From the NCBI GenBank assembly GCA_035506135.1, contig DATJPY010000105.1, positions 1-64,000 on the forward strand: a stretch of DNA of 64,000 bases, given 5' to 3'. Shown here one piece after another: positions 1 to 8,928 of this stretch. The stretch's first letter is position 1. Every line of letters starts with the position of its first letter. The stretch is from DATJPY01 sp035506135 (GTDB lineage Bacteria; Myxococcota_A; UBA9160; PR03). Position numbers and translations under genes: made by a program. The notes under the pieces were generated by a model, which was not told where the DNA came from, made no database searches, and worked only from the letters and a program-made list of their open reading frames with translations.

Positions 1-624
1 ATGGGGCGCCTCGCCCGCGCGATCCGCGAGCCAGCGGCTGGGGCTGACCAGCACGACGCTCCGGCCCGGTGCGCAGCGGAACATGGCCCGCTTCAGCTTC
101 AAGTTCAGCCAGGTGGCGTCTCGACCTCCGATGCACACGCGGTCGTCGGACTCGGGCTCGCGAGCCTGCGGACAGCGTCCGCAGTGATCGCGCCAGCGCT
201 CGCACGAGTAGGTGTAGGCGCAATCGCCGGTGAGCAGCCACTCGTCGTGCAGGGTCAGCACGACGGGGGCGCGCCGAGCCAGCAGCGGAACCGTCCAGAA
301 GTTCCAATACGCCCCGTGCATGTTGTGGATGTTGTAGACGTCGGCTTCGCGCAGCTCCGGCATGCGAAAGCACTCGTAGAGCGGCGCGGCGATCGTCGTG
401 TCGGTGAGGCCCAGCCAGCCATACGCGAATGAGCGAAGGCGCCAGTCGAGCCACCGGTACTTCATCTGGACGACGAACGGGTCGTCGCCGAAGCGCCTGC
501 CGACGATCAGGGACACCTGGTCGCCGCGCTGCCGCAGACCGCTGGCCAGCTCGTAGCTGCATCGCTCGGCCCCGCCGACCAGGTCGTGCGTGTTGACGAT
601 CGTGACCCGCATCGCCGCCTTCAT
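1..624 (-). CDS. glycosyltransferase family 4, partial (C-terminus beyond left edge)
   Basis: The reading frame is open from an ATG at 624 to the left edge, giving 208 codons of the N-terminal half. The N-terminus (MRVTIVNTHDLVGGAER, an in-frame second start at 612) is the first Rossmann strand and Gly-rich loop of GT-B enzymes. A Cys-rich stretch (GDCAYTYSC, then CGRCPQ) is typical of GT4 proteins from O-antigen and exopolysaccharide loci. The ATG at 624 follows AGGTGG at about 8 bases. The donor-binding C-terminal domain is outside the window, so donor and acceptor sugars cannot be told. It most likely acts in the cytoplasm on a lipid-linked glycan, with the transferases that follow. Confidence 0.85.
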   Translation of the reverse strand, partial: MKAAMRVTIVNTHDLVGGAERCSYELASGLRQRGDQVSLIVGRRFGDDPFVVQMKYRWLDWRLRSFAYGWLGLTDTTIAAPLYECFRMPELREADVYNIHNMHGAYWNFWTVPLLARRAPVVLTLHDEWLLTGDCAYTYSCERWRDHCGRCPQAREPESDDRVCIGGRDATWLNLKLKRAMFRCAPGRSVVLVSPSRWLADRAGEAPH

Positions 625-725
625 CGAGCGCCCACCTGCGCGGGGCGACCCTGCGTATGCTAGGGCATGAGGACGGAGGCGTGGGCTCGCACCTCCGAGG
701 GCCGGACCCCGGCGCCCCGCGCCAC

Positions 726-1772
726 TCAGCCGTGCGGCCTCCGCTGCATCCAGAAGCTCCCGGGCCGATGCTTCCGGGGCGAGTAGCCGGGGAATACCTC
801 GACCAGGACGTCTGGATGCTCGAGGTGGAGGAAGCTCGCCGCGAGCAGCACCTCGAAGGCGCTGTTGAACGCCAGGAACGCCTGGAGCAGGTACTGCTCG
901 TTCCAGAACACGTGCTCGTTGCGGATCCAGTCGGCCGGGTACTCGCCTGGCAGGAAGACGTCGTGGACGTGGACGACCACGCCGGGGCGCAATCGAGGGA
1001 GCACCTCGAGGTACAGGAGCTGGACGTCGCTCCCGGTCTTCAGCACGTGCGACGAGTCGATGAAGAGGATGTCTCCCTCCCCGAGCTCCTCGAACGGCGC
1101 CGTGCCGACCTCCTGCAGCGTCGCGCGGAGCAGCTCCTGCAGGCCGGCGATCGGTCGCAGGAAGAGGTCGTTCGGCTGCGGCTCGATCGCGACGAATCGG
1201 CAGGGATGCCCGTCTCGCGCGTTGCGCTCGCACGCCGCCGCCGACACCAGCGTGCTGTAGCCCGAGCCGACCTCGATCATCCGGGCGGGGCGGTGATGTC
1301 GCACCATCAGGTGCAGCATCTCGGCGTCCACCCGCTCGAACGCGCCGTTCGCGAAGTGGAACTGGCCGGGCACGCCCGTCGGGCCGTCCGGAAACGCCGC
1401 GTACTCTCCGGCGTAGAGGGGGCAGACCTTCCGCAGCAGCTCGAGCTGCGCCTCCGTCCGCAAGTCGACACCGGGAAGAGACGTGCGCCGCCCCAGGGCG
1501 TCGCCGAGGCCGTGCACGTCGGGCACCGGGCTGTAGTAGTGGTTGGGCAGCAGCGAGAAGCCGTTCCGCTGCCACTCGTTGAAGTGACGGCGGAAGACGT
1601 CGTCTCGACCCCACGTCCACCGCGTGTAGTCGGGCAGGATCCGGTTCAGCAGGGTGGCGAAGCGCTCGCGATTCTCTTCCCGCAGGGCGAAGCGCTCGAT
1701 CTCGGCTTCGAAGTCGACGGCGCGTTCGCGTTCCGAACCGCGCTCACGTCCGAACGCTCGCAGCCACCGCAC
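726..1772 (-). CDS. class I SAM-dependent methyltransferase (Methyltransf_24-like)
   Basis: 348 residues. The central part carries motif I, EVGSGYST, followed by a conserved acidic strand end (FVAIEPQP) and LFIDSSH, as in class I methyltransferases of the Methyltransf_24 type found in polysaccharide clusters. A conserved N-terminal segment of about 130 residues (LLPNHYYSPVPD) precedes the fold. The start is a GTG at 1772 with no clear Shine-Dalgarno; it is the only start upstream of the conserved region. It lies 101 bases upstream of the GT4 gene on the same strand and is divergent from the epimerase gene. Sugar O-methylation is the likely role by context, but the substrate cannot be seen. 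Confidence 0.8.
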   Translation of the reverse strand: MRWLRAFGRERGSERERAVDFEAEIERFALREENRERFATLLNRILPDYTRWTWGRDDVFRRHFNEWQRNGFSLLPNHYYSPVPDVHGLGDALGRRTSLPGVDLRTEAQLELLRKVCPLYAGEYAAFPDGPTGVPGQFHFANGAFERVDAEMLHLMVRHHRPARMIEVGSGYSTLVSAAACERNARDGHPCRFVAIEPQPNDLFLRPIAGLQELLRATLQEVGTAPFEELGEGDILFIDSSHVLKTGSDVQLLYLEVLPRLRPGVVVHVHDVFLPGEYPADWIRNEHVFWNEQYLLQAFLAFNSAFEVLLAASFLHLEHPDVLVEVFPGYSPRKHRPGSFWMQRRPHG

Positions 1773-1946
1773 CCGTCGTACGATATCCGATGGTGGAAGG
1801 CCCGGCGAGGCGCTCGAAGCGCGGCCCGCGCGGCTTGGCAGGGCTCGCGTCCTCGCCTAGAATGCGCCGCTCGTCGGCGGCGAACTGCCCGCGTGCTCTG
1901 CCCTCGTCGATCGAACGAGCTCGCGCTCACACCGCAGGGGGGATCG

Positions 1947-2936
1947 ATGGTGAAGACCGCAATCGTCTGCGGCGCGGGGGGCTTCATCGGGAGCCATCTG
2001 GTCCGGCGGCTCAAGCGCGAGGGGTACTGGGTGCGGGGCGTCGATCTCAAGCACCCCGAATTCTCGCCCACCGCCGCCGACGACTTCCGCATCCTCGACC
2101 TCCGGGAGCCCGAGCAGTGCGCGGCGGCCCTCGCGATCGACGGCGCCCGCTGCGACGAGGTCTACCAGCTCGCCGCCGACATGGGCGGCATGGGGTTCAT
2201 CCACTCGGCCGAGTGCGAGATCATGCGCAACAACGCGCTCGTCAACCTCCACATGATCCATGCCGCGTCCGAGGCGCGCGTGCCGCGATACTTCTTCTCC
2301 TCGTCGGTCTGCATCTATCGGAACATGCTCCCGGGCGAGCCCGAGATGAACGAGGAGCAGGCCTACCCCGCCCTTCCCGACAACGAATACGGCTGGGAGA
2401 AGCTCTACGCCGAGCGCGTAGCGATGACGTACGCCCGCCGTCGCCAGATGTCCGTGCGGATCGCGCGCTTCCAGAATTGCTACGGCCCGGAGGGAACCTG
2501 GGTCGGCGGTCGCGAGAAGGCGCCCGCCGCGATCTGCCGCAAGGTCGCGGAGGCCAAGGACGGCGGCGAGATCGAGGTGTGGGGCGACGGCTCGGCCGTG
2601 CGCTCCTACACCTTCGTCGACGACATGGTCGATGGAATCTACCGACTCACCCAGTCGGACCTCGACGGCCCGGCGAACATTGGTTGTCCCGAGTACGTGA
2701 CCGTCGACGAGCTCGTCCACACCGTCGCCGACGTCGCGGGCAAGCGCCTCGGGATCCGACACGTCGACGGTCCCGTCGGCGTGCGCTCGCGCAACTTCAG
2801 CAACGAGCGGATCTACCGGACGGGCTGGCGCTCCCAGTTCGGGCTGCGCGCCGGAATCGAGCGCACCTACCCGTGGATCGAGGCCCAGGTGGAGAGCGCG
2901 ACGCCGCGACACTCAAAGGCGTCGCGGCTCGCCTAG
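1947..2936 (+). CDS. NAD-dependent sugar epimerase, GDP-mannose 3,5-epimerase-like
   Basis: 329 residues, extended SDR fold. GAGGFIG (residues 9-15) is the NAD-binding Gly motif and YGWEK the catalytic Tyr-x3-Lys. Several stretches match the GDP-mannose 3,5-epimerase family rather than generic epimerases: ADMGGMGFI, SSVCIY with the conserved Cys, and GGREKAPAAICRK. It probably converts a GDP-hexose for the exopolysaccharide made by the neighbouring transferases. The ATG at 1947 follows AGGGGGG at 5 bases. A longer in-frame extension back to 657 is Arg-rich shadow sequence over the opposite-strand methyltransferase and is not used. The exact epimerised substrate is inferred from similarity only. 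Confidence 0.87.
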   Translation: MVKTAIVCGAGGFIGSHLVRRLKREGYWVRGVDLKHPEFSPTAADDFRILDLREPEQCAAALAIDGARCDEVYQLAADMGGMGFIHSAECEIMRNNALVNLHMIHAASEARVPRYFFSSSVCIYRNMLPGEPEMNEEQAYPALPDNEYGWEKLYAERVAMTYARRRQMSVRIARFQNCYGPEGTWVGGREKAPAAICRKVAEAKDGGEIEVWGDGSAVRSYTFVDDMVDGIYRLTQSDLDGPANIGCPEYVTVDELVHTVADVAGKRLGIRHVDGPVGVRSRNFSNERIYRTGWRSQFGLRAGIERTYPWIEAQVESATPRHSKASRLA

Positions 2937-2948
2937 CGCCGTCGCGTC

Positions 2949-3848
2949 ATGGGCGACGAGGCGTGGCCGCTCGTCAGCATCGTGACGCCCGCGCTGAATG
3001 CGGCCGACTACCTCGACGAGACGATTCGAAGCGTCCTGAGCCAGGACTATCCGAACGTCGAGTATCGGGTGATGGACGGCGGCTCGACCGACGGAACGCT
3101 CCGCGTGGTCGAGCGATACGCGCCCAGGGTACGCTGGACCTCGGGGGCCGACGCGGGAACGGCCGACGCGATCGGCCGGGGCTTCGAGCTGGCGCGGGGC
3201 TCGATTCTCGCCTTCCTGAACGCCGACGATGCGTACCGGCCCGGCGCGGTCTCGAAGGCCGTCCGCGCGCTCGCGGCCCATCCCGACGTCGCAGTCGTGT
3301 ATGGAGAGGCGGACTGGGTCGACGAGCGCGGCGAGGTCATCGGCCGCTATCCGACGAAGGCGTTCGACCGCGAGCTGCTGAAGCGCGAGTGCTGCATCTG
3401 CCAGCCGGCGGCCTTCATCCGGCGCACGGCCTTCGAGGCGGTGGGCGGACTCGATCCGACGCTCCACTACGCATTCGACTGGGATCTGTGGATCCGGATC
3501 GCGGCGCGCCACGAGATGCTGAGGATCGGCGATCCTCTCGCGGCTTCCAGGCTGCACGGCTCCTGCAAGAGCGTCGCGCATCCGGAGGCCGCCCTGGCCG
3601 AGGGGCTCGAGGTCCTGCGGCGACACGGCGGCTACATCCCGGTGCCGTGGGTCTACCGCAGCAGCCGCCCGTTCGCGGGGAAGCGGATCGAGTTCTCGCT
3701 CCGCGAGAAGCCCTCGCCGCTCTCCTACCTCGCGGCACTCCCGCTCGGACTCCTCCGAAACCCCCGGCATCCGGTGCGCTACACCGCCGAGTGGATCCGA
3801 CTGATCGCGAGCCGCGCCTGGACCCTCCGGGAGCCGCGTCCCCAGTGA
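2949..3848 (+). CDS. glycosyltransferase family 2
   Basis: 299 residues, GT-A fold. VSIVTPALNAADYL starts the nucleotide-binding half, MDGGSTDGT is the standard GT2 loop and NADDAY supplies the DxD-like metal site. The next segment, CCICQPAAFIRR, is the usual acceptor-side region of WcaA/Eps-type GT2 enzymes. No membrane segments are seen, so it is a cytoplasmic enzyme adding one sugar to a lipid-linked repeat unit. The gene starts 12 bases after the epimerase stop and is followed 12 bases later by a GT4 gene, giving a three-gene plus-strand transcript. Sugar specificity is unknown. Confidence 0.9.
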   Translation: MGDEAWPLVSIVTPALNAADYLDETIRSVLSQDYPNVEYRVMDGGSTDGTLRVVERYAPRVRWTSGADAGTADAIGRGFELARGSILAFLNADDAYRPGAVSKAVRALAAHPDVAVVYGEADWVDERGEVIGRYPTKAFDRELLKRECCICQPAAFIRRTAFEAVGGLDPTLHYAFDWDLWIRIAARHEMLRIGDPLAASRLHGSCKSVAHPEAALAEGLEVLRRHGGYIPVPWVYRSSRPFAGKRIEFSLREKPSPLSYLAALPLGLLRNPRHPVRYTAEWIRLIASRAWTLREPRPQ

Positions 3849-3860
3849 GCAGGACGGCGG

Positions 3861-5024
3861 ATGTCTGCCCGTGACCCCGGTCCGATCGCGCGCGTCCTCC
3901 TGAACGACCGCGTCCTGCTCCGCCGCCCGACCGGGGTCGGGCACTACACCCGGGAGCTGCTCGACGCGTTGCGCGCCGAGCACGTCGAGGTGCACGCGGT
4001 CGTGTCGGATCGGCTCCCCATGCGCCGCCCGCCGCGAGAGACCGCACGGCCGAGCTCCGCGGAAGGATCGATCAGAGTAGGACGTGCGGAGAGGCTCCTC
4101 GGCGCCGTGCGACCTCTGCTCGAGGGCGCGTACCGGCTGGCCTTCCGGGCGTCGGCGCGCCGCTGCGACCTCTACCACGAGCCCAACCACATCCCGATCG
4201 CCTGCGACCTGCCGACGGTGACCACGATCCACGACCTCTCCGTGCTGCTGCACCCCGAGTGGCATCCCGAGAGCCGGGTGCGCTGGTACGAGCGCCACTT
4301 CGCCCGGGGGCTGCGGCAGACGCGCCGCTTCCTCGCCACCTCGGAGCACACGCGGCAGGAGATGGTGCGCCACCTCGGGCTCTCGCCGTCGCAGATCGAC
4401 GTGACCCACCCGGCGCCGCGCCGCGAATTCGAGCCGCAGCCGGCGGCGGCGATCCACGCGCTCCGCCGACGGCTGGGATTGCCCGAGCGCTTCTTCCTGT
4501 ACGCGGGCTCGCTCGAGCCCCGCAAGAACCTCGAGGGCGCGCTGGAGGCGTTCGCTGCGCTGCCGTCCGCCCTGCGGCGAGAGCACCCGCTGGTCCTCGC
4601 CGGCGGCGGCGGGTGGCGGATGGAGACGCTGCCGGAGACGATCTCCCGTCTCGCGATCGGCCCGCAGATCCGACGGCTCGGGTACGTCTCGGACTCCGTG
4701 CTCGCAGGCCTCTATTCGGGCTGCACGGCGCTCGTGTGGCCGAGCCTCTACGAGGGCTTCGGCCTGCCGCCGCTCGAGGCCATGGCGTGCGGCGCTCCGG
4801 TGATCGCATCGCGCGCCAGCTCGCTCCCCGAGGTCGTGGCGGACGCGGGCGTGCTCCTCGATCCGCGCGACGTGCCGGCCTGGAGCGACGCGATGCGCCG
4901 GATGGCCGAGGACGAGGCCTGGCGCGCGCAGTGGCGCGAACGCGGTCCGGCCCGCGCGGCGGCCTTCTCGTGGCCGCGCTGCGCGCGACAGACGATCGAG
5001 TGCTACCGCGCCGCCAGGGCCTAG
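3861..5024 (+). CDS. glycosyltransferase family 4
   Basis: 387 residues, GT-B fold. The N-terminal acceptor domain includes TGVGHYTRELLDAL and TTIHDLS. The C-terminal donor domain starts at FFLYAGSLEPRKNL and contains the E-x7-E signature in EGFGLPPLEAMACG with PVIAS after it, as in MtfB/WbaZ-type mannosyl or rhamnosyl transferases. It is the last gene of the plus-strand part of the polysaccharide locus. Its 3' end overlaps by 4 bases the 3' end of the convergent polyprenyl-phosphate sugar transferase gene. A cytoplasmic role in repeat-unit assembly is inferred. Confidence 0.9.
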   Translation: MSARDPGPIARVLLNDRVLLRRPTGVGHYTRELLDALRAEHVEVHAVVSDRLPMRRPPRETARPSSAEGSIRVGRAERLLGAVRPLLEGAYRLAFRASARRCDLYHEPNHIPIACDLPTVTTIHDLSVLLHPEWHPESRVRWYERHFARGLRQTRRFLATSEHTRQEMVRHLGLSPSQIDVTHPAPRREFEPQPAAAIHALRRRLGLPERFFLYAGSLEPRKNLEGALEAFAALPSALRREHPLVLAGGGGWRMETLPETISRLAIGPQIRRLGYVSDSVLAGLYSGCTALVWPSLYEGFGLPPLEAMACGAPVIASRASSLPEVVADAGVLLDPRDVPAWSDAMRRMAEDEAWRAQWRERGPARAAAFSWPRCARQTIECYRAARA

Positions 5025-6394
5025 AAGCGCACCCGCCAGAGCGTCATCAGCAGGATCCGCAGGTCGAGGCCAAGCGACCAGTTTCGAATGTAGTAGAGGT
5101 CGTGCTCGACGCGCTCGTGCAGCGACGTGTCGCCGCGCCAGCGGTGCACCTGCGCCCAGCCGGTCAGCCCAGCCTTCACCTTGTGCCGCAGCATGTAGCC
5201 AGGAACCTCGCGCCGGAACTGCTCGATGAACACCGGCCGCTCGGGCCGCGGGCCCACCAGGCTCATGTCGCCGCGCACCACGTTCCAGAGCTGGGGCAGC
5301 TCGTCGAGGCTGGTGCGGCGCAGGAAGCCGCCGATGCGCGTCTCTCGCGGGTCGCCGCGCCGCGCCCACACCGGGCCGGTGTCGCGCTCGGCGTCGAGCA
5401 CCATGGTGCGGAACTTGAGCATGCGAAAGACGCGTCCGTCGAGGCCCATGCGCTCCTGCGCGTAGAGCACCGGAGCGCCCGAGGTGAGGCGGACCGAGAG
5501 CGCGACCAGCGCGAGCAGCGGTGCCGCCGCGGCGAGCGCGATCGAGGAGATCGCGACGTCGAAGACGCGCTTCTGGATCGCGGCCCAGCCCACCAGCGGC
5601 CCCGCGCGCAGGCTGATCAGCGGCAGGCCGTCGAAGTCCTCGACGCTGCTGCGCAGCGTCGCGACGTGGAGCAGATCCGGCACGAGCGCGACGTCGACCA
5701 GCTCGTCCTCGAGCTCTGCCAGCAGCGGCTCGAGCTGCGCGGCGTCCTCGCGCGAGAGCGCGACGATCACCTGCGACGCCCCGCTCTCCGCGAGCACGCG
5801 CTTCACCTCCTCGTGCTTGCCCAGCACCGGGGCGCCGCGTACGCGCGGAGGCTGCGGCGATTCGCAGAGCACGCCCGCCACGCGCAGGCCGGTCTCGGGA
5901 TGCTCGCGGATGCGGTCGACCACCTGCTCGGCGAGCGCCCCTCCCCCGATGACGAGCACTGCCGTCAGGCTGCGACCCCGCCGGTGCAGGGCGCGCAGCA
6001 CCTGACGCGCGGCGACGCGGGCTCCCGACACGACCGCGATCGACAGGCCCCAGAACAGCGCGATCACGCCGCGCGAGAAGAAGTAGCTGCGCGCGAAGAA
6101 CGTGGCGACCACCAGCAGCACGACCACCGTGGTGGCGGCGGCGGCCACCTCTGCGATCTCTGCGACCAGCGAGTCGGTGCGGCGCGGCGCATAGAGGCCG
6201 CGGCTGCGGAACACCCACGCCCAGAGCGGCAGCACCAGGAGCAGCGCCAGGAGGTAGGGCTGCGCGTCCGGGACACCGAGCGGCGCGGGGAAGTAGAAGC
6301 GGATCAGATAGGCGCCGAGCCAGCTCGCTCCGACCAGCGCGAGGTCGGCCGCCAGCAATACGCCTCGGAAGATCTCGCTGTGCCTGCGCAGCAT
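5021..6394 (-). CDS. undecaprenyl-phosphate sugar phosphotransferase (WbaP/WcaJ family)
   Basis: 457 residues. The N-terminal part has about four hydrophobic segments, then a Rossmann-like CoA-binding domain (VLVIGGGALAEQVV). The C-terminal 190 residues form the bacterial sugar-transferase domain with KRVFDVAISS, ERMGLDGRVFRMLKFRTM and LTGWAQVHRWRGDT. These proteins transfer a sugar-1-phosphate from a nucleotide sugar to undecaprenyl phosphate at the inner membrane, priming exopolysaccharide or O-antigen repeats. The gene sits 6 bases downstream of the GT39-like gene. This initiating enzyme implies that the flanking transferases extend a polyprenyl-linked glycan. Confidence 0.93.
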   Translation of the reverse strand: MLRRHSEIFRGVLLAADLALVGASWLGAYLIRFYFPAPLGVPDAQPYLLALLLVLPLWAWVFRSRGLYAPRRTDSLVAEIAEVAAAATTVVVLLVVATFFARSYFFSRGVIALFWGLSIAVVSGARVAARQVLRALHRRGRSLTAVLVIGGGALAEQVVDRIREHPETGLRVAGVLCESPQPPRVRGAPVLGKHEEVKRVLAESGASQVIVALSREDAAQLEPLLAELEDELVDVALVPDLLHVATLRSSVEDFDGLPLISLRAGPLVGWAAIQKRVFDVAISSIALAAAAPLLALVALSVRLTSGAPVLYAQERMGLDGRVFRMLKFRTMVLDAERDTGPVWARRGDPRETRIGGFLRRTSLDELPQLWNVVRGDMSLVGPRPERPVFIEQFRREVPGYMLRHKVKAGLTGWAQVHRWRGDTSLHERVEHDLYYIRNWSLGLDLRILLMTLWRVRF

Positions 6395-6400
6395 GCCCGC

Positions 6401-8077
6401 TCAGCGGGGCGTCGGCGCCGACCCGACCCTCCCCCGTGTCTCCTCCGGGATCTCGAACACCCACGCCCGCCCGGGCCCTGACTCGACGTACCGGAGCGGG
6501 CGCGCCCCCAGCCCGGGGGCCCCCTCGATCGCCGCGGCCCGCTCGGGCGTCTCGACGACGACGTAGCGGGCACCGGCGCGCGCGAGATATGGACCGAGCG
6601 CCGCGTCTGCGACGCCCGTCAGTGGAACGTAGGGCATGCCGGCGTAGTAGCCGAGCCGCAGGCGGGCCGCCGCCACCGGGCCGCGGACCGGCGCGTGCTC
6701 GCGGAGCCACTCCGCGGCGCGCCGCCCCGCCAGCTCGTCGGCGCGGCGCGGCGGGATCTGCCTCGCGAGCTCCCCCGTGACGACCGCGGCGACGAGGAGC
6801 GTCGCGGCAACGCCCCAGCGCGGGACGGCAGCGGCCTCGGGGCTCGAGCCGCCGCCGCCGAGCGCGCGCAGTCGCTGCTCGATCCACGTGCCGGCTGCCG
6901 CAGCGCCGAGCCCCGCGTAGCCGAGCAGCGGAAGCAGGGGGGGAAGCGTGTGCCTGCGGCTCACGTAGCCGATCGAGAGCGTGAAGGCGAAGAGCAGCGC
7001 GAAGTGCGTCGTGAGCAGTGCGGCGAGGAAGCGGCCGCGCGGGCCGGGCCGGCCGCGCGAGGCGGCGAGCCCGAGCGCGACGAGCGCCAGCACGCCGTAG
7101 CGCATCGACGACTTCGCGGTGCGAGCCAGCATCTTGGCGGCCGCGTAGACGCGCGCCGGCGGCGTGCGTGCGATCACCACGGCCTTGCCGTCGTCGTTCT
7201 CGTCGACGACGAGCGCATCGGGGTCGATCGACTCGGCCGGAGGCGGCTCGAGGTACGCCGACCAGGCGGGGGCCTCCGCCCGCGGCGGCGCGGGCGCCGC
7301 CGCGGGCGCGGCGGCCGGCGCCAGGGGCGCCGCCGCGCTTGCGGCCAACCGTTTCGGCGTGAGCGCCCAGCCGCCCGTCGCACGATCGAGCGCGACCACG
7401 TACGGGAGGGCGATCACAGCGACGCCCGCGCCGAGCGCGGCGAGCCAGCGCGCGGCGTCGAGGGCCGGGAAGCGGCCCAACGCTTCGGAGACCCAGGGGC
7501 CGCGCGCCACCTCGATCGCGGCGACGAGCGCGAGCACGACGGCGAGCTCGAGGCCCTCGGGTCGCGTCGCGTAGGCGAGGCCGGTCGCGAGGCCCGCCGC
7601 GGCGGCGAGCCGGGGCGAGCGGGCTCGCAACGCCCGCCATCCGAGCCAGACGCCGGCCAGGAAGAGGGCGGCGTAGAGCCCGTCGCTCTGGACGTCGGAG
7701 GTGTAGTCGATGGCCCGGCTGTGGACCGCCAGCAAGGCGGCACCGGCCCACGCCGCGGGCGCGCCGAAGGCATCGCGCAGGAACAGGAACAGGAGCCCGA
7801 CCGACGCGACCCCGCCCGCGATCGAGACCCAGGCGCCGGCAGTCTCCCAGTCGACGCCGAAGCCGTGGAGCGCCAGCGTCGCGAGGGGGTAGAGCGGGTG
7901 GTAGCCGGCCCGCAGCGCCGGTCCCCAGGCGCCCGCGCCCAGCGCCTGCGCGAGCGCGAGGAAGCGCGGCCCGTCGTTGAAGAGCGTCGCGCTGCGCGCC
8001 CAGGCGAGCCATCGCACGAGGCCGGCCGCCGCCAGCAGCAGCGCGAGCCCGCGGCGCTCCCCGCGCGACAGGGCCAC
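6401..8077 (-). CDS. multi-pass membrane glycosyltransferase, GT39/ArnT-like
   Basis: 558 residues with some 9-11 hydrophobic helices. After the first helix, FNDGPRFLALAQAL and GYHPLYPLATLALHGFG resemble the first periplasmic loop of GT39/GT83 (PMT_2/ArnT) enzymes, which use polyprenyl-phosphate sugars. YTSDVQSDGLYAALF and ATRPEGLELAV continue that pattern. A long Ala/Pro-rich, then acidic, loop in the middle and a C-terminal soluble domain follow. It probably attaches a sugar to LPS, glycan or protein on the periplasmic side. It lies 23 bases after kdsA and 6 bases before the sugar phosphotransferase, apparently co-transcribed. Substrate unknown. Confidence 0.8.
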   Translation of the reverse strand: MALSRGERRGLALLLAAAGLVRWLAWARSATLFNDGPRFLALAQALGAGAWGPALRAGYHPLYPLATLALHGFGVDWETAGAWVSIAGGVASVGLLFLFLRDAFGAPAAWAGAALLAVHSRAIDYTSDVQSDGLYAALFLAGVWLGWRALRARSPRLAAAAGLATGLAYATRPEGLELAVVLALVAAIEVARGPWVSEALGRFPALDAARWLAALGAGVAVIALPYVVALDRATGGWALTPKRLAASAAAPLAPAAAPAAAPAPPRAEAPAWSAYLEPPPAESIDPDALVVDENDDGKAVVIARTPPARVYAAAKMLARTAKSSMRYGVLALVALGLAASRGRPGPRGRFLAALLTTHFALLFAFTLSIGYVSRRHTLPPLLPLLGYAGLGAAAAGTWIEQRLRALGGGGSSPEAAAVPRWGVAATLLVAAVVTGELARQIPPRRADELAGRRAAEWLREHAPVRGPVAAARLRLGYYAGMPYVPLTGVADAALGPYLARAGARYVVVETPERAAAIEGAPGLGARPLRYVESGPGRAWVFEIPEETRGRVGSAPTPR

Positions 8078-8100
8078 GGGGCCGCCCTGGAGGCGCGCCG

Positions 8101-8928
8101 CTACCTGCGGCGGCGGCGGCCCAACAACCGGTCGATCGCCGCGACCTCGCCGAGCAGCCGATCGAGCGTCTCGAAGTCGATCTGGCTCGGTCCGTCACAT
8201 GGCGCCGCTTCCGGATCCGGGTGCACCTCGATGAACAGCGCATCGACGCCCGCGGCGACGGCAGCACGCGCCATCGGCGGGACGCTGGAGCGATCGCCGT
8301 CGGAGGCGTGCTCGCCGGCGCCGGGCCGCTGTGCAGCGTGGGTGGCGTCGAACACCACCGGCGCGAAGGTGCGCATGTCGGCGAAGCCTCGGAAGTCCAC
8401 GATCAGGTCGTTGTACCCGAACATGGCCCCGCGCTCGGTGACGAGCACGTCCGTGGCGCCGAAGTGGCGCGCCTTCTCGACCGCCCGGCGCATGTCGAGC
8501 GGGGCCATGAACTGCCCCTTCTTGAAGTTGATCGGGAGCCCCGTCGCCGCGCAGGTCGCAACCAGGTCGGTCTGGCGGCACAGGAAGGCCGGGATCTGCA
8601 GGCAGTCGACGATCTCGGCCACCGGCTTGGCCTGTCCCGGCTCGTGCACGTCGGTCGTGATGGGAAGACCCGTCTCCGCCTTCACGCGCGCCAGCACGCG
8701 CAGCCCCTCGTCGAGGCCGGGCCCGCGGTACGAGCGGTAGCTCGACCGGTTGGCCTTGTCGAACGAGGCCTTGAAGACCAGCGGCAGCTCGTGGCGCTCC
8801 GCGAGGTCGCGCAGCGCGCGAGCGATCTCGACGGCCGACTCCTCGCCTTCGATCACGTTCAAGCCCGAAATCAGGGCGAGGGGTGCACCCCCGCCGATCT
8901 CCACGTCTCCGATTCTCACCTGGTTCAC
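8101..8928 (-). CDS. kdsA: 3-deoxy-8-phosphooctulonate synthase (KDO-8-P synthase)
   Basis: 275 residues, close to the family length. It condenses phosphoenolpyruvate with arabinose 5-phosphate to give KDO-8-phosphate for LPS inner core. Family signatures are FKASFDKANRSS, SYRGPGLDEG, ITTDVHEP, IPAFLCRQTDL, FDATHA and EVHPDPE. Asn24 (in SGLNVIEG) stands where metal-dependent enzymes have Cys, and the C-terminal loop is CDGPS, so it fits the metal-independent class. The start is a GTG at 8928 behind AGGGGGGG; it overlaps the upstream transferase stop in a GTGA. Its presence supports a KDO-containing outer membrane. Confidence 0.96.
   Translation of the reverse strand: MNQVRIGDVEIGGGAPLALISGLNVIEGEESAVEIARALRDLAERHELPLVFKASFDKANRSSYRSYRGPGLDEGLRVLARVKAETGLPITTDVHEPGQAKPVAEIVDCLQIPAFLCRQTDLVATCAATGLPINFKKGQFMAPLDMRRAVEKARHFGATDVLVTERGAMFGYNDLIVDFRGFADMRTFAPVVFDATHAAQRPGAGEHASDGDRSSVPPMARAAVAAGVDALFIEVHPDPEAAPCDGPSQIDFETLDRLLGEVAAIDRLLGRRRRR

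Noticed and set aside
657..1946. N-terminal extension of the epimerase frame
   Set aside because: It overlaps the opposite-strand methyltransferase, has no epimerase residues, and a strong ribosome site marks ATG 1947.
2913..8267. 1784-codon open frame on the minus strand
   Set aside because: It is Arg/Ala-rich with no family motif and covers five well-supported genes in other frames; it is a by-product of high GC.
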